From NCBI GenBank assembly GCA_907163345.1, contig CAJQUN010001326.1, positions 1 to 64,000 of the forward strand: a stretch of DNA of 64,000 nucleotides, given 5' to 3'. This document shows positions 46,967 to 59,542 of the stretch, piece after piece. This stretch comes from Haberlea rhodopensis. Taxonomy: Eukaryota > Streptophyta > Magnoliopsida > Lamiales > Gesneriaceae. Every line of letters begins with the position of its first letter. The stretch's first letter is position 1. Below the pieces are notes generated by a model, which did no database searches, was not told the DNA's origin, and saw only the letters and a program-made list of their open reading frames with translations. The translations under genes were made by a program, and so were the position numbers.

Positions 46967-48725
46967 TGTTGAGCCTTAAACGCATGGTTGTGTTTAATGC
47001 TTTAATTTATCTCCGGTATATTTTTGAGTTTTGATGATCAACAAAACTTGCATTTGTTGTACTAATATGTCTACTTAGTGTACAGGGTTAGATTGATAAA
47101 TTGGTTGGGAATACCAATGGAAGAGAACCCAAGTTATACAATAACATATGAGAGTTCATAGGACAAGCGGTGATTTTTATCAAGGAATCTATTGAGCTTG
47201 GACGAGAAGGAATGACATCTATGAACAACCAAACTAAGTGTTCAACATGTGTGGAATGATGTTGGAACAATATCTTATGATGGGATGAAGACCCACGAAC
47301 CAATGGTTCGTTAGTGGGCAAATTCGTATAGAAGCCACTTGGAGCGCAGTGCAATGTTTTGATTATATCTCTTGGCTCGATGCTCCGAATAATGTGAATC
47401 CAAAGAGGTTGGAAAGCCAACTCAATATTCTAGATTTCATATTCAAACATCTCAGTCCAATTCGGATTGAATCCTAGAGCAAAATGGCATGGAAGTCATA
47501 GCAAGTGCAGATTGTAGCAAGGTTTGAGCGGCTGTAGAAGTTTGGGCATAACTTCTTTATACCTTAATGAAATGCAATGAAATTTTGTCCACACCTAGAT
47601 AAGCGGAAGAGCTACAACTTTCATGTTTACCACGTTTCCCAGAAATGAGCTTAAGATGGTCGAATAGTGCAAAGTTTGAGAGTGTTGAAATCTGGCAGAT
47701 CACCTCAGGCGATCCGGGCCATCACCTCAGGCGATCCGAGCCATGCGTGCACGCTGCGCGCACCATCGACCCAGGCGATGGCACGCTGCGCGCCAGGCGA
47801 TCCAGATCGCCCCAGGCAATGGCATGGTCGCCCCAGGCGATCCAGAACAGTTCCTACGGCATTTTTTCAAAGGGCGATCGCCCGAGGCGATGGGACATCG
47901 CCTGAGGCGATCTGGGCCAGATTTGAACGTTAGAACGTGGCGATGAAGATCGCCTGAGGCGATGCACGCGTGATTCAAGCCTTATGTGTAGCAACGGCTA
48001 GTAGGAGCCTTGGGGGACTTCTACACTATAAATATGGATGTTTTGGAGCATTTTGAAGACAAGAAACAAGCCTACAAACTTCATCAAAGCTTTGCCAATT
48101 CAAATTTCAAATAGCTTTGCAATCTCCATACATTGTTGTTGTATTGGAGCTTGTAATTCTTTTATTTTGATAGAGTCTTGTTTTCTTCGTGTTTGTACAC
48201 CGTGAAGGTGTGTGTTGAGTTATTGTAAGGTCCTCCAACACCAAAGCAAGTTGGAAATTGTAAAGTCATCAACAAGTAAAGTTGGTGCATGTGTTGTGGC
48301 TATCATTGGAGCCCTTAAGGCCAAGAAGACTCGTGAAGAGTGTTGGTAGCTCGTGAAGAGCTTTGTGTACTCGTGAAGAGTATTGTGCTCGTGAAGAGCT
48401 TTGTGTACTCGGGAAGAGTGTGTTGTGGCTAACTTGGAGCCCTTAAGGCCAAGATCTTTTTCGTTCTAGTGGAACCTCGGTTGGAGGTTATCTAACCGGG
48501 AAGAGGAGACGTAGGCGATTTATCGCCGAACTTCTATAACAAATATCCTTGTCATTTACCGCTTTATTTCATTACGCATTTATTTATTTGTTTACTTCTT
48601 TATTTCTTTTATTTATCGATTGACTTAAGCCTTCCGCAAGCGCAAACTCTTTTATTTTGCAAACTCATTTTAAAAAGCTAAAGTAGCCAAGGAATCTCAT
48701 TCACCCCCCCTCTTCGATTCCAACA
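46967..48725 (+). mobile_element. Solo LTR, about 1759 bp, probably Copia type
   Basis: Begins TGTTGAGCCTTAAACG and ends CACCCCCCCTCTTCGATTCCAACA-like, with TGTTG/CAACA terminal inversion. Flanks are CCTAT and CATAT, a 5-bp duplication with one change. Removing it rejoins the hAT codons reading KDIGEAHF. A TATA-like ctataaatatg at about 48026 and the C7 tract before the 3' end fit a plus-oriented plant LTR. A cluster of CATCGCCTGAGGCGATC words lies at 47700-47965. Direct repeats of tcgtgaagag occur at 48332-48420. No internal region or second LTR remains. Assignment to Copia rests on the C-rich 3' end and is tentative. Confidence 0.8.
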
Positions 48726-49563
48726 CATATATCTTTGATAATGGCACAAGTTGTTTCAGCAAGAGCAGCAATACAAATATCCTTCTGAATGTTAGATGAA
48801 CTCAACTGTAAATTTTTAGGAGCATTTTTAAATGAAGCATTTTGAATGTGCTCATTGTGATCAGTAAGCCAATGAAAAAGCTCTATATAGTTGTCTCTAT
48901 TGCTCGATAAATCAGATTCATCATGACCCCGAAATGCTAATTCTTGTCTCAACAAAAAACGAGCACACTCAAAAACTGCATTTAACCCAATTTGATATTC
49001 AGCTCTATCTTTATCTTTTTTACCAGTGAATAAAGTAGAAATACTCCCTGTAAGTTTCTAATTCATTAGGTCTTGGCATTTCTTTTTTGCTTGGTTATGA
49101 AAACTGTTACACTTGCCAATATGATGATCAAACTTCTCTTTCTTTCTCCAATTTTTAAATCCTTCACCAACAAATGTGTCGGCTCCACCTTGGTTAGTTC
49201 TAAAAAGATAACAATAAAGACAATATGCATTATCCTTGGCTATGCTATACTCCAACCAACCTGAATATTGTGTAAATCATTCAACAACAAACCTTCTCGC
49301 TTGTTTCCAATTTCTGTTTGTGGAAAGTCTTCCACAATAGGCTGATAAGGTCCCTTTAATAGATATGCCCTTCGTACTCGATCCCTATAATTAGCATCAT
49401 AACTCCATATTAGTGGTCTTTGTCCAGGGTCTACCGGAGGATTTTCAAAATCAGTATCCATAATTTTGTGATTCACTGTGGCACTATTTTGATCAAGAGT
49501 ATGAGATGTCTCCGCCATTGTAGATTTTCTTTTGAGAAATTTCTCCATGTCACTAAACTTCAA

Positions 49564-50335
49564 TCAACAATAACACTAAATATCGGAGATGAATGCAAGT
49601 CAACAGAAACATCTAATAATTAAACTAAACGACTTAATACACAAGTTTCAGTTCACAATCAGGAGAATGAAGCATTAATCAAATTATCAAACTTCAAAAT
49701 TAAACACACAAAATTAATCTAAAATCAATCACTCAAGCACTGAAAACAAATTGGAACACTTAGTAAAAATAACTCAAACAATGATAAATCTAAATTCAGA
49801 ATTCTTTTTTCTTGAAATTGCAGCAGACAACAACGAAGGATTAATGTATCAGCAACAAAGAAATTTTCAGTACCTATTCAGCTGTCTCAATCGTCACCGC
49901 TCACCAGCAAGAACTTCCTAACTTTGATGAAAGCAATGCGTCAACGCATAATGCGTTGAGGGCTTGAGGCGTTGAGAAACGTGATTTGATAGGGTTGAGA
50001 AATTATGTTCAATTTATTTGGTGGGGTTCGGCTCATTTACTGTCCATCTTTTATATTTTTTTTAAAGAAATAGTAATTATAAATTAAATAACTTATATTA
50101 TTAAATAAAGATATTTGAATTTCATAAATAATAATTTATCCTTTAAATCTGTATTCCAATCATATCCGACAATTCATATGAGGTTTTATTTATGTTCGTT
50201 AAAGGATGCAATACTTTAGTCTATCACTTACTGCCTTGGCTCCAAAGAAAAAGAAGAAAAAAGGGAATGAGCACAATGGAATACAGTCATACACCGATAG
50301 AATCATATGAATCCACCACCACTTTCCGCCCCTTC
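49564..50335. other. hAT 5' flank and lipase 3' flank
   Basis: No gene seen. AT-rich with repeated caacgcattatgcgttgagg-like words at 49942-49975 that form a short palindrome. The right part holds the 3' UTR of the lipase gene. Confidence 0.4.
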
Positions 50336-53300
50336 CTAAAGAATTCCTTCACTACACTTATCAACATCACAATTCCCTTCATTTTCGATTTCCCTAATCA
50401 GCTTCTCGATCTGTCTTCTATAGATAGGCATATAATGGTCAGCAATCATGGTCTGTGACAGCCTCAATTTACTATACAACGACCGGGGAGTGAGGAAAAT
50501 ACCCAATTTTGGCTCTTCCTCCGAGGTTTCGTCCAAATCGCTTGATGTACTGGCATCACTCGCTCGGTCAGGCTCATCGTTCACCAGTGTAACAATATGC
50601 ATTATCTTTCCGGGAGGGAAGAATCTGTGCACCTCCCTGGTGTTTGGTACAGGCTGGTCAATGTCACTTACCTCCGCAATGGCTGCAGCTTCTTCTTCCC
50701 TAATTTCCTTGACCTTATCAACTTCCTCGGATGACTCCTGCTCGTAAAGTTCGTGTTCTAGCTGTTGCCACAATTCAACTTCTGTCATGCGATCATCGTT
50801 TCTTATGTAGTCCAAGACACCATCGCCATCATCACTCTCTGCAAAAGTAGTCTCACTTGCACGATTGTCTGAGGTCCCTCCTGCATCCTCTGACGAGGAT
50901 TCCGCAAGTTCCTTGGTATTTGCAGTCTCCGTGGTCTCCTCAACAGTGGTGAGGAAAGGGTCGAATGTTTCTCTCTGAGTTGAGGAAGATTCTGGAGAGC
51001 CTTCTCTCAGATTGTAGTTTGTACGGGATATATGACGGGGACCAATGCAAGACCATGAAGACATACGTAGGCCAGGACGGGACCAAGCTGCCTGAGCCAT
51101 GCTTTGAGCTCTCTTCATAACCACCTATATCACCAAATAAAATGTTGGTCCAGCAAGATCTAACTAAATGCAACTCTGAGTGAAAGAAGGGAAAAATGGT
51201 CGTGTTAGGGATCTTGAATTAGCCAAAATGATGATCATTGTCAAAAGTTGTGATTATCATGTGCGTGACCTTAAAACTCGATCTGCAATTATGTCAAATA
51301 ATATAATCTTTCCTATTTAATAGAGCAGAAGCCACGAAAAGAGTACGCATGAAAAAACAAATCGTATGTTAATGAAATAGAAGTTGACAGGACTTCAAAG
51401 CTGTCACTGACATATTAGGATAAAATATTACACCTGAGTACCGCTGGAAACTGGACGTAGTAGTGCGCCAGCACCAGTAACTTTTGCTTTAGCACTGGCC
51501 ATGGATGGAAGGCGAGAACCCAATGCTGAAGCAGATCTATACACTGTACTAAGGATTCGGGTACGTTCGATTTGATTTCTCAGATCATTCAACCAAGCAG
51601 ATGCTGTGACCTTCCAAAAGCATAAAGCAATTGTGAGCCATCAAAACCATGGTAGAGCGTGTGGAAAGAACATAATGCGCATGTACCTCTTTATTCAACT
51701 CACCAAGGGATGCAGAATCAAAGATAAGCACATCAAAGAGTAAGTTTGAATACTTTTTAAGAATTCTCAGGTTCAAATAGAATTCCTCTTATGAGTCCAC
51801 TACAGGGCTACCTCAATCATATGATAGCGCTTTTACAACCTAATTTTCTCATCTTATATTCTTTCTTGCCTATACCATATCATGTTAGAAGTGGAATCCT
51901 ATTGAAGTGCAGCTAAAAATTCTCAAAATGAAACAAACAATTACTTTGAAGAAAGAAAAGATAAGATCCATAAGTTCACTAGGGTCCATTAGACGAAAAT
52001 ATTTTCGGAGATGGACAAGTCAAGGTGAAATGAAAAGTTTTAATGAAGTCCGAAAAATCCAGAATTACACTACACCATTTAACGTGGAGATATGATCTGA
52101 TCAGTCTCTTTTCAGCCAAACTGTGAGATCAAGGAAATATTTTGGATAACACTTGAAACAATACCTCAGCACGTAAGTCATCCACAGAAGCAGCTGAGAA
52201 TGTGGGCACTAAATCAGCTCCATTTATTACAGTAGTAACAAACTCATTTCCTGATTCAGCCAGCTCCCAAGTCATGCAAGCAGCTTCAATGTCATAAAAG
52301 ATAACAAATAATTCACGACCATGTCTAATACCATGTTCTTAATAACAATAAATAGCGAAAAAGGAAAAAAGAGAATTTAGACCAGATAACAATAACCGCA
52401 CAAAACTAATCTAGTATAAAATAAAATGAACCTGGAGCAAAAGCAAAACAGGTAGTGGTTGATAACTCTTTCTTTTCGCGTAATACGTATGTTAAAAGTG
52501 CAGCTGTGCCACCACCGAGAGAATGCCCAATGATCTGTAGACAACAGAAAAACAAGTCATGAAACAACAACAGTACCAATAATACGGACCTAAATCAAAG
52601 CTAAAGTTAACTTAGAATATGATAATAAATTAAAAGTGAAAAATAATCCCTGATGTCTTAAGATATGCACAGGATCAATTGAAATAAAGTTAACCTAGAA
52701 TATGATAACTAAATTAAAAGTGAAAAACAATCCCTCATGTCTGAGGATATGCACAAGATCAATTGAAATTTAATCAAACATTTTTAAATGAGAGTCGAAA
52801 ACTATGCAGTCAAACCAGCTTACACAGAAAGTACTTCTTATAAAGGTAGACACTTTCTCTGACATACATAATTCATGAAAAAAGATAAAATCAAATTGAT
52901 GCTTCAGCAAACAAAGTTTTCAATTAAAATATTGTTTATTGTATAATCCAAATTTGCAGACAACATAATTCAGAAGTACATAGTGGAAATGTTGTGCGAA
53001 TTCACATGCCAGGTAGATAAAACAGCAGGGGAGAAAACCACATCCGGGAAATCGGACAACTCGGCCTGGTTAAGACCGACCCCAGTACACCCTGTTCTTC
53101 CGTGGGCTGGTTTCTTTATTAAGAAACTGAACTGGGCAGCTTTTTTTCTCAACCGGGCATTGCAGCTGGTATTTATTAAAAAATATATTTTTTTCCATTT
53201 TTATTTTGGTATGAACTTTTTCAAATGAATTTATAAATTTTAGGTCCAATATTTTAAAAATTATTATGTTTTGGCATATTTATACTCATTTTATTTTAAT

Positions 53301-54953
53301 ACATTACTAAAATAAAAAATTCAAAGAAAACTAAAAATGGGATACCCGGCGGGTACCCAGTCTAGACAGCATTTTACTGGGCCGGCTATATTTAGTTTCA
53401 CCTGACCGATCAGGGCTAAAAACTTTTATCCCGGTTTTCGTAGGTCAAGCTAGAAGCCAGCCTGCCCAGACTGTTTTCAGTCCCTTTAGAAAATGCTCGC
53501 GTGGAAGAAATGCTAAAACCTTAAGGGTGTAATCAGGATTATTGTTCACTGCTGTAAGGAGACAAGGAGTGGCAAGTTTTGCAATCCATCTTGCAGCTGC
53601 AACCATTCCGCAATGTGCATAACCTAAAACTAAGTTGTTGACTCCACCTCTATCAACCACGGTATGATGGAATGGTACCACAGCTCCTGTAACAGCTGTC
53701 AATGTATCCTTGACACTGTGAGTTCCACGGATCAGCAGAAGGAAATTTTTTGCTTTGTGGTCTACCAATATAGTAAAGGCTGGCTTTAAAATCTACACAA
53801 ACAATCATAAGAAATATCATATCATAAGCTAACAACAAGATAGACAAGAATAACATTTGGCTAACAAGTTGAATAAAACTTTACGCCAGCTTTAGGTTCT
53901 TGGAGGAGAACATCTTCTTTCGAGTAACCAGTTTCCTCCAAAAATAAGGGGAAGGGTTTTTTTGAGAAATGCCAGCAGAGTGTGAGCAAATTTAAGAGAT
54001 ATTCAAGCTCTACAGAAATTTCAAGTCCTTTAAGCTGTAAGCTGTCTTTACCACCAAATTCACGGCTAACATGTAAGTTTCCCTGCATAAAGTCCAAAGT
54101 CTCAACAATTAAATCCGCAGATCGTCTAATTGTTTGTTGACATGTAAATTAACTCATCAATTACGAGAAACTAACACCACAAACTCATAGTTTGATGAAT
54201 ATGATATCTTTCAAGTATTTTCGGTACTACAAATACATATCTTCAATAAAACCTCTAGCTTGGACACAGCTGAGCGAAAAAATAATACATATTAAACCTC
54301 CAATCATCATTTTCTATCTATTGCCACCTATTAGTTTAATTGATACTTTCCCTGTTCGCCATTACATTGAACATCATGTTATGTAAGAATCCAATATTGT
54401 TCTCTCACTGCTTTGATAAATTCACAACTAAAACTTCTCAAACAATATGAGGGAAATGGTGCAATCATTACATTCCTCTAAGTCAAATCGATTCTTCAGT
54501 TTATCAGTTATCTGAACTTAGTATATTACTGATTTATTTAGTTTCTACAAAAAATTAATTAATTATTTGTAAAAACGAAAATATGAAGAGGGAGATGTTG
54601 CATATCGTTCGGGTAGAGAATAGCTTGGAACATGTGAAAATTGAAATGCATACCTGCTTTTTCAAGAGAAAACTGATACCAAAAGCCAAATCGCCAATTG
54701 GCCACTTTCCCAAAGTCTCGGAATAAGTGAATCGAAGAGTCTCCGACAATGTAGATATCGTCTCTAACCATGTTGCAGGAGCTTGAATAAGTCTATGAGA
54801 GACTCTATCAATCCCCAATCGGGCATTATTGAGAACATCACTACCGTTTTCATCATCGTCATCTATTCTTCTATTTGATTGAATTTTTTTATTCAACGTG
54901 TAATACAAAAGGGCAGCTGCACCTGCTGCTGTTGCCATTGTGGCAGTAGCCAT
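50336..54953 (-). CDS. Class 3 (mono/diacylglycerol-type) lipase
   Basis: Seven coding exons with GT-AG borders join to 652 aa: 54654-54953, 53885-54082, 53520-53792, 52432-52534, 52165-52283, 51434-51610, 50336-51124. The start MATATMATAAGAAALLYYTL matches plant homologues (Arabidopsis At4g16070 type) and contains a short hydrophobic anchor. The alpha/beta-hydrolase core has the nucleophile elbow GHSLGGG (Ser about 262), Asp in NGADLVPTF (about 316) and His in FPPGKIMHIV (about 565). FLLLIRGTHS and GYAHCGMVAAARWI are typical Lipase_3 motifs. A long acidic disordered segment (about residues 425-550) separates Asp and His. The C-terminus is LTPRSLYSKLRLS...MPIYRRQIE. It likely hydrolyses mono- or diacylglycerols at a membrane; substrate is inferred. 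No lesions. Confidence 0.95.
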
Positions 54954-54966
54954 GAGCTTTGGAGCA

Positions 54967-56082
54967 CTGTCGTAATACCAAAGTAAGAAGACAATATATC
55001 AGTAAGGTAGCATATAAAAAAGATTTTTTCAAAGATCTCCAATATTGGCTAGTGAAAAAGTCATACATGCAACGCAAGCTCCAGCATTCATAGAAAGGCT
55101 CGAAATTAATTTATAAGCTACAGGAGTACAGGTAACAAATTAAAAGCAATGGAGATTTTTTTAAAGGAATGCAACAAAGAACCTTCCTCTGCTTTCCCAT
55201 AAACGTGAGGAACAGGTTCATCCCGTTGGATCTCTCGTATGATTTCTAAGAAAAAACAAGACATCTAATGAATAAAAGACTCAAAGTACCATAGAACTCA
55301 TTTTATCATCCATAACAAAGGAAACAAACACTAACTATTTGAAATTGCTTTCCATTATATTTAGTAAGTATGTTCTTTATTATGCTCATTCTAGGAAAAC
55401 CATATATACGTACAAACTGAAATAGGAATTTCGGATTTGCATGTTCATTATAAAAAAGAATAACTGATATGTCCAACCTCAGAACTTTACATAAAGATGA
55501 AGTAAATAGAAAATTGGAAGAAAATACATGAAAGCATAATTATTTCACTCTTTATCCAACAAAAATTACCAAATCCTGAGCAAACGACTTCAGTTTAATC
55601 ATCCACATAGCAGGGCAAACAATGATCTAGTGAAAAAATAATATGTGCATGCCTTAAGATGAACCTTTGTCAACATTCATCAAGAACAACCATACAAAAT
55701 CCTGAACTTGTTGCAGATTAATGCTCAATCAAACACATCTCTTTTCTAATACTTGTGCCACGCAAAGATTACTCAGAAGAAAACAAAACAAAATCATTTT
55801 CGGATTGTCCGACTCAAAAAAAAAAAAAAAAAGCCCAGCAAAAGAAAATCGTTTCGATTAATACTCAGCGCTCCAATCGATTATTCAAAAAAAAAAGGGG
55901 TAACTTAATTAACCTGAACATAATTAAATTCTGAAAAAGAAAAACCCTAGAAAACCCAACTTCGAGTGTCGATTTTAATTAAAAAAGAGATACGGTCGCT
56001 GGACGAAATCCAGGAGGAAAAATATGGAAAACAGAAAAAATAAAATAAATAAATGAAGCCACGATAACTTTAGTTTTCGAAC
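54967..56082 (-). other. Probable 5' UTR intron of the lipase gene
   Basis: The start codon is preceded 13 bases upstream by an acceptor (ACGACAG, ending at 54967). A good donor AATTCAG/GTTCGA lies at 56081-56082. This implies a 5' UTR exon near 56083-56260 and one intron of 1.1 kb. A possible extra UTR exon at 55186-55246 (TTCTTAG acceptor, GAGGAAG/GTTC donor) cannot be excluded. Confidence 0.5.
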
Positions 56083-57129
56083 CTGAATTCTTGGAGGATT
56101 TGAGGGCACTTGGATGATTCGACGGTGATTATTTAGCTTTGAGTGCAAGGAATCCGATATCTAAGTGTAGAAGAAAAGCATAAACTCAAATTTGAGGTGT
56201 AGCTAACACGAAAAATAAGAGGTTAAATTTCTGTCTTTCCTTGCCGGGAGTTCAAATTGGGGAAACTTTCGATTTGAGACTGAAGAAATTGACGGGGACG
56301 CGGTTAAAAAGAGTGCGTGTTAAATTATTGTAGAGGCTAATCACCAATTTTTTGTCATATAGCAATTTTATAGACTCGATCTTATAAACATCAATACACA
56401 TACAAATATAGACCTAATCTATTTAAATATTCTCTTTTGCATCTGAATAGGGAGCATGCGCACCCACCCCTTATCCGGTTTATTTGATGCTGTCCTGAAG
56501 GATATTGGATTGGCACACACAATATTTAAGTGTGACAATCTAATAGTTGGGGTGTCTAATAAGTAGTACTCTTAATAGCACCCCCAACATAAGCCCCTTA
56601 TCTCTCTTAGCTATTTTCTTTAGCCACTAGGAGAAACTTACATTAAAATTTTTCTTTTCAAATGCTAAGATAAGATCTTTCACTTGGGAAGTTGGGATAT
56701 AAACTCGAATATGAGACTTTCATATTGTAATTTTGACTGCTCTCAGATGAGTTACAAGCTATCGTCGGTATTTTATTATACAAAATAAATTCCTTCTTTA
56801 TGATTTTTTCCTTGTGACGTGATGATAATGAATGGTCAATGTTTTTTTGTTGAACGTGGCAATTGTTGAATTAAATATAGTTTGGAAGATTCTTTACATC
56901 ATCGTCATCATTTGAGGAAGCCAAGTTCATAAAAATAATAATATGATTAAAATATTAATTATATTTTTTATTCGGCAAATACCTTTGGTCAATCGCACTA
57001 TTAAAAATAATATTATGTTTTGATTTAGTATGATAAGATTTTAGACCTATGATTGAAAAACAAATAACACTTTCGCAGTTCAATAATTATAAAATATGAC
57101 TAAATATGGGATGCGCCTATATCAATAAT

Positions 57130-57265
57130 GGTTTATCCTTGATTATTATATAGGGTTGTTTCATCTATTCGATATGTATATTTTCATTAATATTAGATGA
57201 GAATATACATATTCAATGAATAGATATATCATATGAGGTATACCAATTCATCAATAACCTATCGT
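57130..57265. repeat. Short stem-loop element, relative of 30236-30390
   Basis: The words atctattcgatatgtatatt and aatatacatattcaatgaat face each other across attagatgag. Outer arms cctTGATTATTATATAGG and ggtataccaattcatcaataacc also partly pair. The central attagatgagaatatac matches the element in the lipoxygenase intron. Confidence 0.5.
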
Positions 57266-57375
57266 ATGCTTGTTTTTTAGTTGGATGATCACAAATTATT
57301 TGCAAACGTAATTTATTATCTATACTTAGATGACAAACATCGGTCGAAATGAAATAATCTAAATTACATTGACAA

Positions 57376-57377
<2 letters not shown>

Positions 57378-57442
<65 letters not shown>
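57378..57442. repeat. (TA)n microsatellite, about 65 bp
   Basis: Uninterrupted alternating TA, about 32 units. The length is prone to error in assembly and to variation between individuals. Confidence 0.97.
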
Positions 57443-57445
<3 letters not shown>

Positions 57446-57863
57446 ATCGATGCATTGAAGGATCTCAATTCACTTGAGGTATGATGAATTATAGTGGCAA
57501 GTTATTCGCCAATTCAGACACAATGGGTATGGATACAAGCTAATCTTTTAACTGATGCTATTATTAAGGGCTTGTTATTAGAGATACATCAAAAATTGGA
57601 CGTGAATATTCTCATTCAAGAGTTGTCACTCATTAAAGGTAATATCCATGAGAGGTATCAAGTAGCAATAATAAATCATATATGGGTTAGGGCTAGAGAC
57701 ATTTTCAACTGGTCATAGACTTCATTTCAATAATTGGAAATCCCCTTTTGACAAACAGTATATGAGGATTTCATTCTAAAGCAACTCTTTTGAAGTATAA
57801 GAAGTGAAAGGGATAAAATGTACATATCCTTTCCTATATATTGAGTTATGAAAGCATTATTAA

Positions 57864-58204
57864 GAGCTATTGGCGGATTACCCCCTGTGATTTGAAAATA
57901 TGTATTTTACCCATCTCCCAATGATTTTAAAAATAAGCATATTACCCCCAATGTGGTTTGAAAATAGACTTTTTATCCCCCTTTGGTTTTGAAATATGCA
58001 TTTTACCTTATGTTTTGCAAAAAATAGCATCCATAAAAATAATATTTAGCACTTCTTCACAAATTATAAGTTGGTAAAATATCTATTTTCCAATCTCATG
58101 AGGCAATCTGCCTATTTTCAAAACTACGGCGGGGTAAAATATCTATTTTCAAACCACAGGGGGTAGTCAACCTATTTTGAATACCATAGAAGGAAAATCC
58201 GCCC
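57864..58204. mobile_element. MITE, about 341 bp, with 9-bp duplication
   Basis: CATTATTAA occurs at 57855-57863 and 58205-58213. Inside, inverted segments ggcggatta (57872) and aatccgccc (58196) lie near the ends. Longer ones, taccccctgtgatttg then aaaata (57879-57903) and tattttc then aaaccacaggggg (58144-58165), lie further in. Central copies of the same ccccc-tgtggtttg word recur at 57944 and 57978. The 9-bp duplication suggests a MULE-derived MITE. No coding. Confidence 0.7.
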
Positions 58205-58213
58205 CATTATTAA

Positions 58214-58708
58214 TTGCTTCCTTTTCTAAGGGATTCATTCTTTTTAGAATAAGATTACAGTTTTGCGGAGCCTTGGTTTTGGTTTCGGTGATCTGGTTGC
58301 CACTACTGAAAACCTACCTCCTGAAAGGACTGAGCCCAAGTTATATGGAACTCAAGAAATGATATTTAAGGCAACTTCAGATTGCTGCTGCTACATGTAT
58401 TTCATTTCAATTATGTAATCGACTTAACAACCAATGTGCAATTACTCTCACTCAGTTGTGTACAGATTATTGATTGCTACCCATATGAGCACTATCCTTA
58501 AGAGGGTAACAACCATTAGAAGTGAATATTCTCATCAATCCAATAGTTGATATACCATTAAGAATAATACTCTTAAGAGTAGCATAAAAAAATCGTTGTT
58601 TACGGTTCTTGCATGCTTCGGCTACATTGAAGTTTGTTGTGATGTCTACCTTGGTGACTAATGGAGGAGCATCAATGTTGAGTAAATTTTAATGTCTGTG
58701 ACTGTGAG
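58214..58708. other. Intergenic region, no gene
   Basis: No gene or repeat recognised between the MITE and the second hAT element. Confidence 0.4.
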
Positions 58709-59542
58709 CAAGGGCGGAGCTATAGTGGGGCTCTACTGAACTGCATCCCGGGCCCATTTTTTTTTTTATCTGTATGTACCCAATAATTTATTTATGTTCA
58801 GCCCAGCCAATTTTACTCAGCCCATGTATCAAATAATTTTTTAACCCATCCCAAATAAATGCTTTAACCAACTGTTGAGAGTTGGAGTGGATATTGATTA
58901 TTGTAATCTTCAAATTCAAACGCCTTTCGCAATTGGAGTTGGAGTGAAGATTGTAGTCTGCAAACGTCGTTCACCATTTTCACCCGCCAGGCCGCCACCT
59001 CAACCGTCATTTCCACCACCAGACCACCTCAACCGACAACTGACGTTCACCATTTGAGGTACAAGATTTATTTTTTCCGTTTGCCCACCACCATTTTCTC
59101 GTCCTTTCTGCTCTTTGGCAACTGAAAAAAATAAAAAACAGATTTGTAATCACGCCATTAATGTATAAACATGTTTTATTAGAATTCTCACCTAATGTTG
59201 TTTTTAACCTTGTCGGTTGCTTTCTTGCCTACCTAATTTTGTTTTAACTCTATTTGTGCTTATTGCTATCTTGGCTATTACAGATGATTGAGAACATTAA
59301 CAAACAAAATTCAATAACCCTTCGCTTTGCAAATTATTTCAAATCTAATGCATCCACTGTTCATTTTATGTAATAATGTAATTATTTGCTAGTTAAATAT
59401 ATGGCTTAGTAGATTGACACTTGTATGAAGTTGTTTATATGTGATAAATTAGATGAATGATTTAACTTTGTAGTGGATTAAAATAGTTCTGTCTTTTTAA
59501 CAGATTATTTGTTTTCAACTTCATCTTGCTTGACAAGTTATA

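Larger units (their letters stand above)
36183..49563 (-). pseudogene. hAT transposase (TTF-type/DUF4371), broken
   Basis: Pieces read in order on the minus strand. 48726-49563 holds the N-terminus and TTF-type zinc finger (DPGQRPLIW, NAYCLYCYLF, FVGEGFKNWRK, HIGKCNSFHN) and LLRQELAFRGHDES. 46865-46966 holds AHFAISVDESHDASVK. 37076-37955 holds LRGQGYDGASNMQG and YVHCFAHRLQLGLV. 36183-36741 ends in the hAT dimerisation domain (LALTLPVATASVERSFSAM). In addition to the insertions there are stops and shifts, for example near 49250 and 49056 and at 37560. It was a cut-and-paste transposase and is now dead. Confidence 0.88.
36052..50042 (-). mobile_element. hAT element (ZMYM1-like), interrupted by three insertions
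   Basis: The left end near 36052 (CAGGGGAGAATCTAAGAA followed by a G run) resembles the CAGGGGCGGAGCTA terminus of plant hAT elements. A degraded right end may be ggctcatttactg at 50030-50042. No 8-bp duplication matches, so the borders are provisional. Inside are one decayed transposase on the minus strand and three later insertions (36742-37075, 37956-46859, 46967-48725). Confidence 0.6.
56261..57863. other. Intergenic region, no gene
   Basis: AT-rich with no supported gene. It contains the stem-loop at 57130-57265 and a TA microsatellite. A short open stretch at 57494-57718 (MASYSPIQTQWVWIQ) has no recognised domain. Confidence 0.45.

Noticed and set aside
36044..50050. 8-bp target duplication for the minus-strand hAT
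   Set aside because: The bases beside the candidate ends (cttacgag and tccatctt) do not match, so the borders stay provisional.
55186..55246. Possible extra coding exon upstream of the lipase
   Set aside because: It has plausible splice borders, but the start MATATMATAAGAAALLYY matches the known family N-terminus, so if transcribed it is 5' UTR.
57494..57718. 74-codon open frame after the TA microsatellite
   Set aside because: No recognised domain, no splice or promoter context; chance open frame or unrecognised debris.
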